NCBI GenBank assembly: GCA_030435675.1
Contig: CM059623.1
Span: forward strand, 2,568,012-2,632,011
DNA length: 64,000 nucleotides
Source: Steinernema hermaphroditum
Lineage: Eukaryota; Nematoda; Chromadorea; Rhabditida; Steinernematidae
Direction of reading: 5' to 3'
The notes below the pieces were generated by a model that saw nothing but the letters and a program-made list of their open reading frames with translations, searched no databases and was not told the origin of the DNA. The translations under genes were made by a program, and so were the position numbers. Position 1 is the first letter of the stretch; every line of letters begins with the position of its first letter. Of the stretch, positions 1 to 9,940 are shown piece after piece.

Positions 1-965
1 TTAGCTATGATACAGTTGTTAGGTGGTAAAAGTTAGTTAGTTATTGATTATGTTCTAGGATATATGTAGAGAAACGTCTCGAAAAGACAGCAAGTCTAAC
101 CGCTCTCGCACAGCCGTTATCCGTAGTTTCGATATTGGTACTGTTGTTGTCTTTTTTGTTGCAAAATTAGTTCAAAACTAATAGTTTATGAAGGAGGAAA
201 TTACAGAATACAGGAGGAAATTCAGAAATTCATAGAAAGGGGCTGTCGTGCTAGGAGGAAATTCGCGCTAAGAACGTGGAACCGATGGAAACATATGGCT
301 TTTGATTCTGACTCATCAATGGATAAAGAATGGAATTGGGTTCAAAAAGATAGAGGGTGAACAGTGCGCCAAATGAAGGAATCGGTGCAGTTTTAGGAAA
401 GTTTGAAGAGCACAACAGCTAATAAAGAAGATATGAAGGATGACTGCTGTCGGATAACAAAGGCAGTTACACAACGGGCCAATTTATGAATAATCTGATT
501 CAAACGTTGTTCGAAGTTCCGGCTTGATTTAGACTTTGAAAATAGTGACGTAGATACTTTCGCATGAAGTCATTAAATTCACGCTTGACACGCTCGAATT
601 CATTTTTCTGCTCTCCGTTCAGATCTTCAGATTTCAGACCGTGGGCATTCTGCAAACATATTTTATGGGTGAAATTTTTTTCGAAGAAATTAATTTACGT
701 CGAGATGTTCTTCAAAAGTACGAATCATTTCTTTCATCACTTCACAGTCAGCGAAGAAGCATTTTACTTTTCGTTTCTTGTGTTTGCCGATGTGATCGAG
801 CAAGTTTTGCATATCTGTTGCTGTTATTTTTGCCTTGCAAGTGCACTGAAACTTAAAATGTGCACTTTACGTGGATAGTTTTCAAACCGTGTAGTCACCC
901 GGACGAAATTCTTGTGAACGTACTTGGCTGTCACCTCTCTCCAAATCTAAACGGGATCTTAAATC
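1..965. other. Intergenic, no gene recognised
   Basis: I see no convincing coding segment here; the open frames have no splice or domain support. Around 190-270 the short motif AGGAGGAAATT occurs three times. The region lies downstream of the minus-strand gene that ends at 966. Confidence 0.4.
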
Positions 966-1433
966 TTAAAGACAATCTGTTAACAAGTGGGACTCACATG
1001 TCGAATCGATAGTCGACGCGCTTTCATTCGCGCGTTGAACTTCATTTTCATCTTCGTTCTCCTCATCCTCAGCCGAAGCAGTGGAATTAGCATATCTACT
1101 TTCAACTTCCGTTTCCTCCTCTTCCACTTCTTGAGGGGCATTTTCATTTATTTCTCCGGTTTCTACTTCCGTAGTAGAATCCACTCCCGACACGATGCGA
1201 AGCTGTTCAGCAAACTCGTTTGATACAGCACGCAGCGAATCTGCGGACAAGTGCATCGTCTCCTGTTCGGCAATCATCTGGTCGATGATCTCCTTCTTTT
1301 TGGACACATTGGAACGAACATCCTTGAGATACTGCAAGGCGACAATTTTCCCGGTCTGAGAACCATTTCTTGCAATCTCTACTACTTCTGCAAGATCTAC
1401 AGGACTACGGGGCATTGCAGTTTCGTTCTCCAT
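966..1433 (-). CDS. Small acidic hypothetical protein
   Basis: An uninterrupted 155-codon frame. The chosen ATG (1433) lies three bases after a good TTTTCCAG acceptor on the minus strand, which suits a trans-spliced or 5'-spliced first coding exon. An upstream in-frame extension runs across that acceptor and is probably not coding. Residues 1-75 look helical and polar, with a PRSPVDLAEVVEIARNG stretch. The last ~55 residues are very acidic, with runs such as EVEEEETEVE and EDEENEDENE. There is no signal peptide, membrane segment or domain I recognise. It could be a small nuclear or scaffold protein, but this is a guess from composition only. Confidence 0.45.
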   Translation of the reverse strand: MENETAMPRSPVDLAEVVEIARNGSQTGKIVALQYLKDVRSNVSKKKEIIDQMIAEQETMHLSADSLRAVSNEFAEQLRIVSGVDSTTEVETGEINENAPQEVEEEETEVESRYANSTASAEDEENEDENEVQRANESASTIDSTCESHLLTDCL

Positions 1434-2376
1434 ATTTCTGGAAAAGAAAGCATTAAAAGCAGAATGAAGATTCTCGGCTGAGCGGCTCCCGACTCGAGAT
1501 GTTTTATCCACCCACACTGCAGCGCCGCAGGTGGAAAGCGTAAAACCTCCCACAAGGTTGCTTGCAGTGTTAAGATAGCTTGCATCATCACGGGAACAAC
1601 GTGTTGAACAAGGAACCTGGACGACAGCCGACAGCCGACAGCCGACGAAACAAAACCGTTTATATGGCACGCGGCCAAATATCGATCTGAATTTTTTTTA
1701 TACAACGTCTTTAATCTGCGTCGCCGGCAATCGGTCGTTATCTCAAAAATGAGTTGAACGAGCGGTCGTTCTCGGTCGTCGGTGTCGGTGCAGTGAGCGT
1801 CCCGGTTCCCAGAACGCATGGAACACCAGGGAGCCGTAGCTCCACTATCTCACCAAAAAAGACCGTCTGACTCCACGAGAAGCCAAAGCCGAAGAAGCTC
1901 TCCACTCCGTTAACTGTACTCCACCACTTGCGCCTCTACAAAATTTTTTGCTTTTCGATGCCCGTGAGTAGTAATAGGATCACTGCTTCCGTGGCGCGAA
2001 AATTCCGCGAAAAATAATTCCGCGACGAAAGTTCCGCTTCGCCTCTGTCGATGAAGACAGACGCCGCTCAATCCGAAGCTCGTTGCAACTTCGAAGTCCC
2101 TCAGCCGCTCCGCTGATGAGAATCAAAAACAAAAAGAATTAATTTTTCTGTGTTTACTCGTTGTTCGTCTAAAACATTTGTGAATAACTACTGTAACAAC
2201 ACATAGGTCATTTCAAGGGAAACCCCGCGTAGTGCTGAATCACATAACAATGTAAGGCGGGAAAGTCGCCTGCACTTCCAGTGACGGCGATTCTACACAA
2301 TTATGAGATAATTGGACAGCACTCTGTTAATAATTCTCCCCACTTGCTTTATACCTTTGTCCTCACAACAGAGGAA
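1434..2376. repeat. Spacer with dispersed repeat fragment
   Basis: Contains CAGCCGA triplication (about 1624-1645) and, at 1815-1850, a segment (GGAACACCAGGGAGCCGTAG) that recurs inverted near 18975-19015 and in diverged form near 20850-20890. The DNA just before the first receptor (2270-2330) recurs in diverged form at 3430-3500, so receptor and flank were duplicated together. Confidence 0.45.
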
Positions 2377-3244
2377 ATGGTCTATCTGGCGGTACTAGTA
2401 CTAACACTGAGGGTCTCTATCATTCTTCTGAATGTCAGTTCACTCTTCATTTACATGAGAAGACCAACTCGGACGTCACGATTCACCACCTTGGCGGTCG
2501 TCTTCGTCACTCACATACTGTGCAGCTCTGGCAGCCTTCTGTGCTACGTGACAGTTATTCTTGACCAACACTTTTACATCGTGGACAGTGATCCAGCCGT
2601 GGCTGCGATCGATGTCACGGTGTATCTGGTCGAATTCGTGCCGATAATAGCATGTGCAGTTTTGGCCCTGGATCGAGTTCTTGTCCTGGCCCTTCCCCTA
2701 GGATATGGTCTCTGGAGGATCGGTCATAAGTTGGCTGTCTTAATCACTGGATTTGAGATTGGAATCGCCACTATTTTATATAGTGGACCATGGGTATTCC
2801 CTGAAGATGCAGTTCATACAGAAGGGGTCATCTTGAATATCGCTTTCCCTTTAGCCCTCTTTTTTGAAACTGTGATGTATGCTGTGTTCATCTTCTTCTT
2901 GAGATTGCACCACAAGAGAGTATCTAATACACTCACTCCCGAAAACAAGCAGGTAGCGACGTGGGTGGTCCAACTTTTCATAATTTAAAGGCTTTCAGAC
3001 CAATCATATCGTCCTCTTCCAAGCCATCATTCACACTCTTCTCTCGACGATTCCGAACGCAGTGTCAAGTGCATCAGCGCTTCTAGACAAGAAAAGCGAC
3101 ATTCTAAACTCAATAATTGATCATGTTCTTCTTTGCTCATACGTCAGTATAACGCTCATCTCCATATTCACTCTTTATAAGTTGCTGCCCAGAAAGGTGT
3201 CTGTAACAGTTGTGTCCGGATCAGATAAAAGTGTCACTTCCTAA
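2377..3244 (+). CDS. Serpentine 7TM chemoreceptor-like protein 1
   Basis: Two exons, 2377..2952 and 2999..3244, joined by a 46-bp phase-0 intron (AAGCAG|gtagcg ... tttcag|ACCAAT), give 273 residues. The ATG at 2377 is chosen because it lines up with the starts of the paralogues; the frame is open further upstream only from a GTG. Seven hydrophobic segments are visible. Family marks are MRRPTRTSRF in the first intracellular loop, TTLAVVFVTHILCS in TM2, a DR pair after ACAVLALDR at the end of TM3, FFETVMYAVFIFF in TM5 and ENKQTNH at the start of TM6. It is a nematode-type chemoreceptor, expected in the membrane of sensory neurons. The Sr family is not assigned; Srbc or Srxa-like is possible. 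The ligand is unknown. Confidence 0.85.
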
Positions 3245-3967
3245 CTCACACCCTCGCAGTCAGTCTGTCAATGGCAAGGACAGGCCGTGCCAACTGGTTT
3301 GCCTAAAAGTGGAACCAATTGAAAGTGTATTTGCTTACGAACCACGTACTGCAAACGAATACCCCACGTTCAAGTATGCAATCGTAACCCATAACTGATT
3401 TCTCTGAATGATAAGTCTAATGAACACCAGGAAGTTCCTCTGTACTTCTAGCGATATGCTACACAATTACGGCATAATTCAACACCACTCTACGCTCGAA
3501 CTAAGATTTTACCTTAATTTGATTGGTCTGCGTATTGAAATCGTATTTCATAAATCGCGAGCGAAAACGAACGACCCAATGAAAGTCTGAGCAACAATTT
3601 GATAAACAGGTTGTAAACGAATTGTGGTTTATGTGCGACATCATATCGGAACACAAAGATGGCTAGTCTCATCTAGTGAATTCCATGGCATCTCCCCAAC
3701 TGTTTAAGCTAAAAGAGGTTGAATCAACTGTAAATATCCGGTAAATATGTTAACCACAAACTGCTTAGGCTTTCCTGAAATTACGACATGTTCGTGTTGT
3801 ATGAACAGCTGGCTTCAATTCATGAAAGTTCTCCCCCACTCATAACAAATTCACCGAAGACAAGAAGTCCGTCTGCACTTCCAAGCCGAGGGTAATTTAT
3901 CGATAATTAAATCAATCCAACTCCATATACGCACGTATGCTATGCTCTTTATTGGCTAAAGCTCCCT
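3245..3967. repeat. Receptor spacer with duplicated flank
   Basis: The stretch 3376-3500 (TATGCAATCGTAA..., then a piece like the 5' flank of receptor 1) recurs near 4977-5040 beyond receptor 2. Together with 2270-2330 this marks tandem duplication units of roughly 1-1.6 kb containing one receptor each. No complete gene lies in the spacer. Confidence 0.5.
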
Positions 3968-4859
3968 ATGACCTACCAGGTGATACTCTCCGTGCTTGAT
4001 TACGCTCTTCGGATTTTCGTTCTTTTGCTCAACTCGGCATTGCTCATCGTCTATATTAGAAGACCAACACAGTCGTCACGATTCACCACCTTGGCAGCTG
4101 TCTTCGTCACCCACATTGTGTGTAGCTCAGCCAGCCTCCTCTACTCTGTCATAGTCGCTATCGACTATCACTCCCAAATAATTATTAGTGATGCATCGGC
4201 GACGGTCATCCATGTCACTATGTATTTGTCGGAAAATGTCCCTATCATCGCCTGTGCCATTTTCGCCTTGGATCGGACGCTTATCTTGGCTCTTCCATTA
4301 CAGTACGTTCCTCGGAGGATCGGCCGGAAGATGGCTGTCTTCGTCACAGCGCTGCAGATTGGTATAGCCATTGTATTATACACTACCAACTTATTTTTGC
4401 CCGAAGACGTCCTTAGTGTGGTGGATATTTTCTTCAACATCGTTCTTCCCTCAGCGCTGCTTTGCTTCGAAACTTTGATGTACATCTTGCTCATCTTCTT
4501 CATGAGATTGCGCCGAAAGCGAATGGCAAATGCATTCAACTCCGAAAACAAACAGGTAGCGATGTGGGTGGTCTAATGTGTTTTCATTGAAAAGCATTTA
4601 GACCAATCATATCATCTTGGTCCAGGCGGTCGTTCACACTCTTCTTTCGACGATCCCGAATGGCGTGGTGTGCATAATGGTCCTTTTACAGGAAGAAGGA
4701 CCAGTTCTTGACTTTTTTACTCTCAATGTAATCACTTCTTCGAACGCGAGCATAGTGATCATATCCATATTTGCTCTTTACAAGTTGGTACCCAGGAAGA
4801 TATCTGTGAATATAGCGCATGTTCCATCTGCTCTTACAAATAAAACTGAAATGTCCTAG
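3968..4859 (+). CDS. Serpentine 7TM chemoreceptor-like protein 2
   Basis: Exons 3968..4555 and 4602..4859 with a 46-bp phase-0 intron at the family position (AAACAG|gtagcg ... tttag|ACCAAT); 281 residues. It keeps IRRPTQSSRFTTLAAVF after TM1, ACAIFALDR at the end of TM3 and SENKQTNH at TM6, but differs from receptor 1 at many positions in loops and in TM4-TM5 (LLCFETLMYILLIFF). The IC3 side is more basic (RLRRKRMANAF). Same strand as receptor 1 and clearly a tandem duplicate. Membrane chemoreceptor by family; ligand unknown. Confidence 0.85.
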
Positions 4860-5929
4860 TTTCTTCTTCACTTTTTACTTGTTAGAACTGGAGAATATCA
4901 CAGAAGCAACGGGTCTGATGTTTTGGTTAGTGTATGCCATGGTATGGCCTGTAGTCAGTATTTCTCATCTTCAACTATGCAATCGTAATCTATAACTGAT
5001 TTATTCAAATCATAACTCATTGGCAACAGGAGCCTCTGCGCTTCCGTTCGGTGGACGATGGATCAGAGCGGAACAAGGCGACAATATTTTTATGGTATCT
5101 ATTAGGGATGTACCGGAACGGAAACCGGAACGAACCGGAATCAGTCAGAAGGTCCGGGGATCGAATCACTGTCTATGGTGTCCCCATCCGAAAGGCCGGC
5201 TTTCATTTGTGCCCGCAGCGATCGGTCACTCGCTCTCTACGAGACTGTCTGAGTCAAATGAGTTGATTGTAGAAAAAAACGGGGATACCAAGGGGAGTCG
5301 AACCCGCCACTCACCTATCGCGAATGAAGCGCGTTTGCAATGAGCCACACAGACAGCAGAAAACCATGTACTCCACGAACACCATGTCTTTAGAGACACT
5401 AGGTGGTTGAACGGTAACGTTCCAGACCGCTAGGTTCGAACCCTCGGTGCCCGGACACTTGCGCCCCAGACATTTGCGAACCCTCGACGAAGAACTTCTT
5501 TTCTTTTTGCTTTTTCCTGTTTACTACGTACATATGTTATGCTTTCACAATATTCTTTCGCTCCTTAAAACCCGTTCGTGTGCCAAATTTGAGCGTGATC
5601 GGCATGTTTAACCGTTCCCTTATTGTTGGATTGATGCTCAGGGTCATCGCCTTTTCCATCGTTGCATTAGTTGAAACGTTTCGGTGCGTTTTCGCTCTGG
5701 AAGTATATGCTCAGAAACATATATGGAGAAAAATCTGAATGGCTACACATACAGATTTACAGATTTGCCTACACATAGTTGCACCCAAAGTTATCACCAT
5801 CTTCGTTCGTAGTTTCTTCTTGTCGTTCTTCCTCGGAGATGGGCGTCTTCAACCGTTGGAGATTCTGACCTGAGCTTCTGACGTTTGGACTCCTCGTTGG
5901 CGCCATGACGACTACACATACCATCGATA
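4860..5929. repeat. Repeat-rich spacer with tRNA-like pieces
   Basis: At 5281-5363 on the minus strand lies a tRNA-like segment beginning CTGTCTGTGTGGCTCATTGC with a B-box-like GGGTTCGACTCC, related to the SINE-like family at 7.4, 11.3, 14.4 and 58.4 kb. At 5403-5450 on the plus strand is another short segment with A-box-like TGGTTGAACGG and B-box-like GGTTCGAACCC. At 5446-5490 a GGACACTTG/AGACATTTG repeat resembles the one at 56.9-57.1 kb. No gene recognised. Confidence 0.45.
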
Positions 5930-6776
5930 TTATTTCGCTTGGAACGCCGCGATATGAACAACCTTCTGAGTGGCGCCTTTTGGCAACAACTTGTAGAGAG
6001 TAAAGATGGAAATGATAAGTACACTGACATAAGAGCAAATATATGGGGCAAAAACGGAAAGAGCCCCCACAGTGGAGTCATCATCGACTAGATTCCCGAC
6101 AAATATCGCCGCCGTGTTGGGTATTGTCGAGAGAAGAGTGTGGATGACGGCGTGGAAGATGACAAGATGATTTGCCTGTAAGCTGTCAGTTATTACATCA
6201 TATCGATCTCATAAGTACCCTTTTGTTTTCCAAAGTGGTTTTAGTTGACACGTTCTTCTTCTTCCGCCTCATAAAAACGACGAAAAGGATGTACATCGCC
6301 GTTTCGAAGAACAGTGCCCCGGGAAAGGCGAAAAGGAACATGTCGTCCATCAGATCGCTGCCGACGGCATTCACGGCGTAATATCCGACGGCTGTCACGA
6401 TTTGAGTGAGTAGTACAAAGACAGCCAGCTTTGAACTCAATTTCCAGTGAGTGTACTTGATGGGAACGGCGAGGACAAGCACTCTGTCCAATGCGAACAC
6501 GGCACAGGTGATGGAGACGAAGAATTCGGTCAGGAATAGGGTCATGAAGACGAAGCTGATCTCCTCCAGGGGGAGAAGAGATAGAATAACGATTGACCAG
6601 CAGACGATATTCGCCAGGCTGCATAGTATATGAGTGACAAAGACGGCGGCCAATGTATTGAACCGAGAGACTTTCGATGGCCGGCGAACGTAAATAACCA
6701 GAGATATGGAGTTGAGGACGAGAATAGAGGCTCTGAGGAATAACTGCAGGTCTATGACTAATATCATCCACGACAT
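5930..6776 (-). CDS. Serpentine 7TM chemoreceptor-like protein 3
   Basis: Exon 1 is 6219..6776 and exon 2 is 5930..6175, with a 43-bp phase-0 intron (AAAAGG|gtactt ... ttacag|GCAAAT); 267 residues. The usual KQ|TNH junction is here KR|ANH. Marks include VRRPSKVSRFNTLAAVF, TCAVFALDRVLVLAVP, FFETAMYILFVVFMRRKKK and, in exon 2, VIHTLLSTIPN and ISIFTLYKLLP. It stands on the minus strand, head to head with receptor 4 across a repeat-filled interval. It is a diverged member of the array, with intact frame and splice sites. Confidence 0.85.
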
Positions 6777-6971
6777 TTCTCAAAGTACCGACAGGTGCAA
6801 GAAGAAGAAGGAAGTCGGCAATGAATGCAGTTGGATAAACAAAGTACAAACGAATTACCAATCTAATTACTAAAGCAATAATCGGCGATGGAAATAGCCC
6901 ATCTTATGTAATGGGTTACGGTAAATAATCAAACCAATTTCAACAAGTACATGTACGCTATGGATGCATCT

Positions 6972-7262
6972 GGTTTTCCGCTGCGTGAGAAGTCATTCCG
7001 AAGGTCGCCGACGCTCTGAAGACCAGCGAAGACGCAACACCCGGACCATGGACTCATCTCTTTGGTGTAGATGAGAGCTCCACAGCCTTAGCCGCTAACA
7101 CCCCGAGAAGTAAAAGATACGTCGCCATCGATTCTCAGATGCCCACTGAAGCGCGCCGCCATCGAACGGTTCGACCTCACCCTCACGGCAGGAATGAAGC
7201 CTGAAGCCAGAGACACCATTCGATGTCACGCAAAGCGGAGCGCCTCAAAGCGTAGTGATTCT
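6972..7262 (+). repeat. Dispersed repeat, family D copy
   Basis: The segment with CCGAAGGTCGCCGACGCTCTG and GACCAGCGAAGACGCAAC, ending near GAAATAAAGTCG, recurs at 20929-21222 and in part at 20509-20570 and 22968-23260. No terminal repeats or coding capacity were found. It may be a degenerate non-autonomous transposon. Confidence 0.5.
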
Positions 7263-7429
7263 TGAAATAAAGTCGAGTAAGTTATGTAAAATGGAGCTGT
7301 TTTTGGAATAACTGAAAAGGAACAAGTCATATCTGTTTTTAGCGGGATGAATGGGAGCAAATACGATTTCCGGCAAAGGTATTCCGATTTGATGCCTCTT
7401 TCGCGGAGAACTGTACGATTCATGATAAT

Positions 7430-7945
7430 AAACAATAAACCCGGCTGCGTGCGAATTCGCGCCCTCCAGGTACTAAAAGCCAATTAGCCCGTAACCCTGC
7501 GGGCGGCAAGACACCATAGCCCTGCGGGCGGCAAGATTGTCGCTCATGGATAGGGCTGAAGTTGGGGCCTAAAACTGTAGCCCTGCGGGCGGCAAGATTG
7601 GTGGACATGGAAAGGTCCGAAGTTGGAGCCAAAAACTGTAAAATTTCAGGAAACTCGAACCGACATCTCTGCTGGCTACAAAATAGGCGAAAAATCACTG
7701 AAAAACTGCAAAAAAAAACTCGCCAAGCCCAGCATCGCCAGAGGCATAGTGGAAGTAGAGCGCTACCATCTCAACTGTCTGTGTGGCTCATTGTCAACGT
7801 TCTCCCTTTGAAAGCGGGCGGTGTCAGGTTCGGTTCCCCTCGGGGTCCTTATTTTGTGTGGGTGTTTTCTCCGTGCGCACGGAGAAAACACCCACACACA
7901 CAGACCAACGGACCCGTCGGTTCTCCGTTTATATATAGGGGTGAA
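7430..7945 (+). mobile_element. tRNA-derived SINE-like element, copy 1
   Basis: The copy starts with a conserved end (AAACCCGGCT...GCGAATTCGC...CTCCAGGTACTAAAAGCC). It holds tandem copies of an AGCCCTGCGGGCGGCAAGA unit (7494-7600) and then a tRNA-like block with CTGTGTGGCTCATTG as A-box-like and GGTTCGGTTCC as B-box-like. Next comes a perfect 22-bp-arm palindrome (7855-7898), and the copy closes with TATATATAGGGG. Related copies lie at 11.3-11.7 kb (-), 14.4-14.8 kb (+), 26.8-27.0 kb (+, shorter) and 58.4-58.8 kb (-). Internal pol III-type boxes suggest SINE-like spread; no target duplications were resolved. Confidence 0.6.
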
Positions 7946-8450
7946 CAGCATTATCGCCAAAATGGCACTCCGTAGAAATGTATCTCCTCTCTCAATTCGC
8001 GATGGATCTCAGTGAGTTGGGTCGCAAAAATGTTCAGCAGAGAATTTGCCATTGATTCACCAGATGGATTTTGTAAATTCGATTTCTGCTCGGAGAAATT
8101 TGCATTTTAGTGCTAAAAAAGCAAAAAACTGAAAACAATTTTCGTGGTCCTGCCACGATAGCGCGGACACTTTCGTGTCTCGGCTTCGCTGGCGCTGACA
8201 CGCCGTGAGGACCAATTAGATGACACTCCGTATTTCTCGGAAAACATGGGGTTTAATGAGTTTGTACTCGTCTTCCTCCAGCCACCGGGCGAAGGCTAAG
8301 CTCGATAAACGTCATGCGATCCACCTTCGAAGCGACACCGTCTCCCACTCACTTTCAAAATTTCTAAAATTATCGACTCACAGTAATTCACTTGCGCTCC
8401 ATTCTATTTGTGCATTTCCTCGTGTGGAATGTTCACTCCCTAAAACGGTC
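7946..8450. other. Spacer upstream of receptor 4
   Basis: Holds a short palindromic stretch near 8150-8205 (GTCCTGCCACGATAGCGCGGACAC and partner GACACGCCGTGAGGAC). The open frame running into receptor 4 from 8220 lacks homology to the other receptors and is probably 5' UTR. Confidence 0.35.
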
Positions 8451-9343
8451 ATGATCAACTTAATGCCTATCAATACGTCGCAAGAATATCCGATACTAAT
8501 CGCCTTGAAAATTTGCATATTATTTCTCAACGTTATATCACTTCTTATCTACCTAAAGCGGCCTACAAAGTTCCCCCGTTTTTCTACGCTAGCGGCGGTC
8601 TTCTTGACAAACATTATATGCAGCCTTGGAAGCCTGATATTTCTCACTATCGCCCTTCTTCCGAATGAATATCTAGGGACGCTATTCGGAGACAATATCG
8701 AGCTGCATATCTTCATCGTGGTGGTGATTATCCTCACCATGCACTTGTGCGAATTCATGACGTCTGTCGCCTGTGCCATCTCGGCTCTCGACCGGGTGCT
8801 AATCTTGTTTATTCCTGTGAAATATTCCCATTGGAGAATAAGTTCTAAACTTGCTCGACTGTTGATGAGTTTCGAGATTTTGATATGTATTCTGTGTTAT
8901 ACTGGAGCCTGGATACTCAGAAATAGACTCCCAATTCTTAGTGGAGTGATTCTCAGAGGCATTGCCTTTCCCGTCGCTGCAGCTATTGAAACGTTTCTCT
9001 ATGTAGTTTTTACATTCGCTTTATGGAAGCACAATAGGAAGTTGAATAGCGAAAACAAGCAGGTATCAAGCTGGGTGGCCAAGGCTAAGTAATACGATAC
9101 GTTTAGACCAATCACGCAGTTATATTCCAAGCAATCATCCACACATCTCTGTCCACGATCCCAAATGCTGTCGGAGTCTTCTCTGAGCAGCTCAGTGACC
9201 GTAATCCATTTGTTGGATTCGTCGTCGCCCATGTCTGGATATCGTCATACGCTAGCATAACTCTAATTTCGCTCTTCACTTTGTATAAAATAAGGCCAAA
9301 GTCGGCCGTTGTAAGGGTCAGCAATGTCATATTCTTCCGATGA
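8451..9343 (+). CDS. Serpentine 7TM chemoreceptor-like protein 4
   Basis: Exons 8451..9062 and 9107..9343 with a 44-bp phase-0 intron (AAGCAG|gtatca ... tttag|ACCAAT); 282 residues. The ATG at 8451 gives an N-terminus of the same length class as the paralogues. It is the most diverged copy: LKRPTKFPRFSTLAAVF after TM1, a longer extracellular loop with an ELHIFIVVVIILTM helix, ACAISALDRVLILFIP at TM3, ETFLYVVFTFALW at TM5, and a C-terminus ending in RVSNVIFFR. Frame and splice sites are intact. Membrane chemoreceptor by family; ligand unknown. Confidence 0.82.
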
Positions 9344-9940
9344 ATTGACAGTAATCACCCTTCTCTTGAGAAATGGACGCAAATGTGTCAATAAAGGACA
9401 TTTCATTTAGTCTTAACCAGAGATGGGAACTGAGCCGAGCCGGCTCGGACCACCCGCCTCGGCTCGGCTCGTGAAACCCGAGCCGGGCCGGCCATATATA
9501 CTAGGGAAAATTCCGACCGTTCGCGGGGAGCGGTAGCAGACGGCGAGAGTAAATCGGATGCCTGTTGCTCCGCCGCTATACGCCAATTGTCTCTCGTCGT
9601 CTGCGCCCTTATTACCGCTAAATTTTACGGAGAGCAAGGAAAGCAAATTTGATTAGGTGATTGTGAGTGTGCGTTTTATCAAAGGTGACCCGTTTTCAAC
9701 TAAAACGTTCTGCACGGCGTGCTTTCGGAAGATGTACGGTGTGTTATCCCAAATACAAGGTAAAAAAAATAACTAAAGGGCAGCCAAATATGCATGTTTC
9801 AAAAATTACAACTTCCCGACTTGACTACTTCGGCAAGGGCAAGGTTGCAGTTTTTTTCGGCCTTTTCGAAGCGATCCGCGTTGGTTAAGACGTAGTGTCT
9901 CCTTCAAGAAGAGGATAACATAGTATTGAAGTTAAGGCGC
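9344..9940. repeat. GC-rich GAGCCGGCTCGG repeat
   Basis: At 9425-9490 lies a simple, self-complementary GC-rich repeat built on GAGCCGAGCCGGCTCGG. It recurs at 24875-25020, where it brackets a piece of receptor coding sequence. A second element (CGCTAAATTTTACGGAGAGC...GATTAGGTGATTG) near 9615-9670 resembles 18480-18540 and 22915-22965. Nothing coding is supported here. Confidence 0.5.

Noticed and set aside
7853..7900. Palindrome as a rho-independent terminator
   Set aside because: This is a nematode genome, and the palindrome is part of a dispersed element copied several times in both orientations.
8220..8450. 77-codon N-terminal extension of receptor 4
   Set aside because: None of the other seven receptors has it, and the ATG at 8451 matches their start position.
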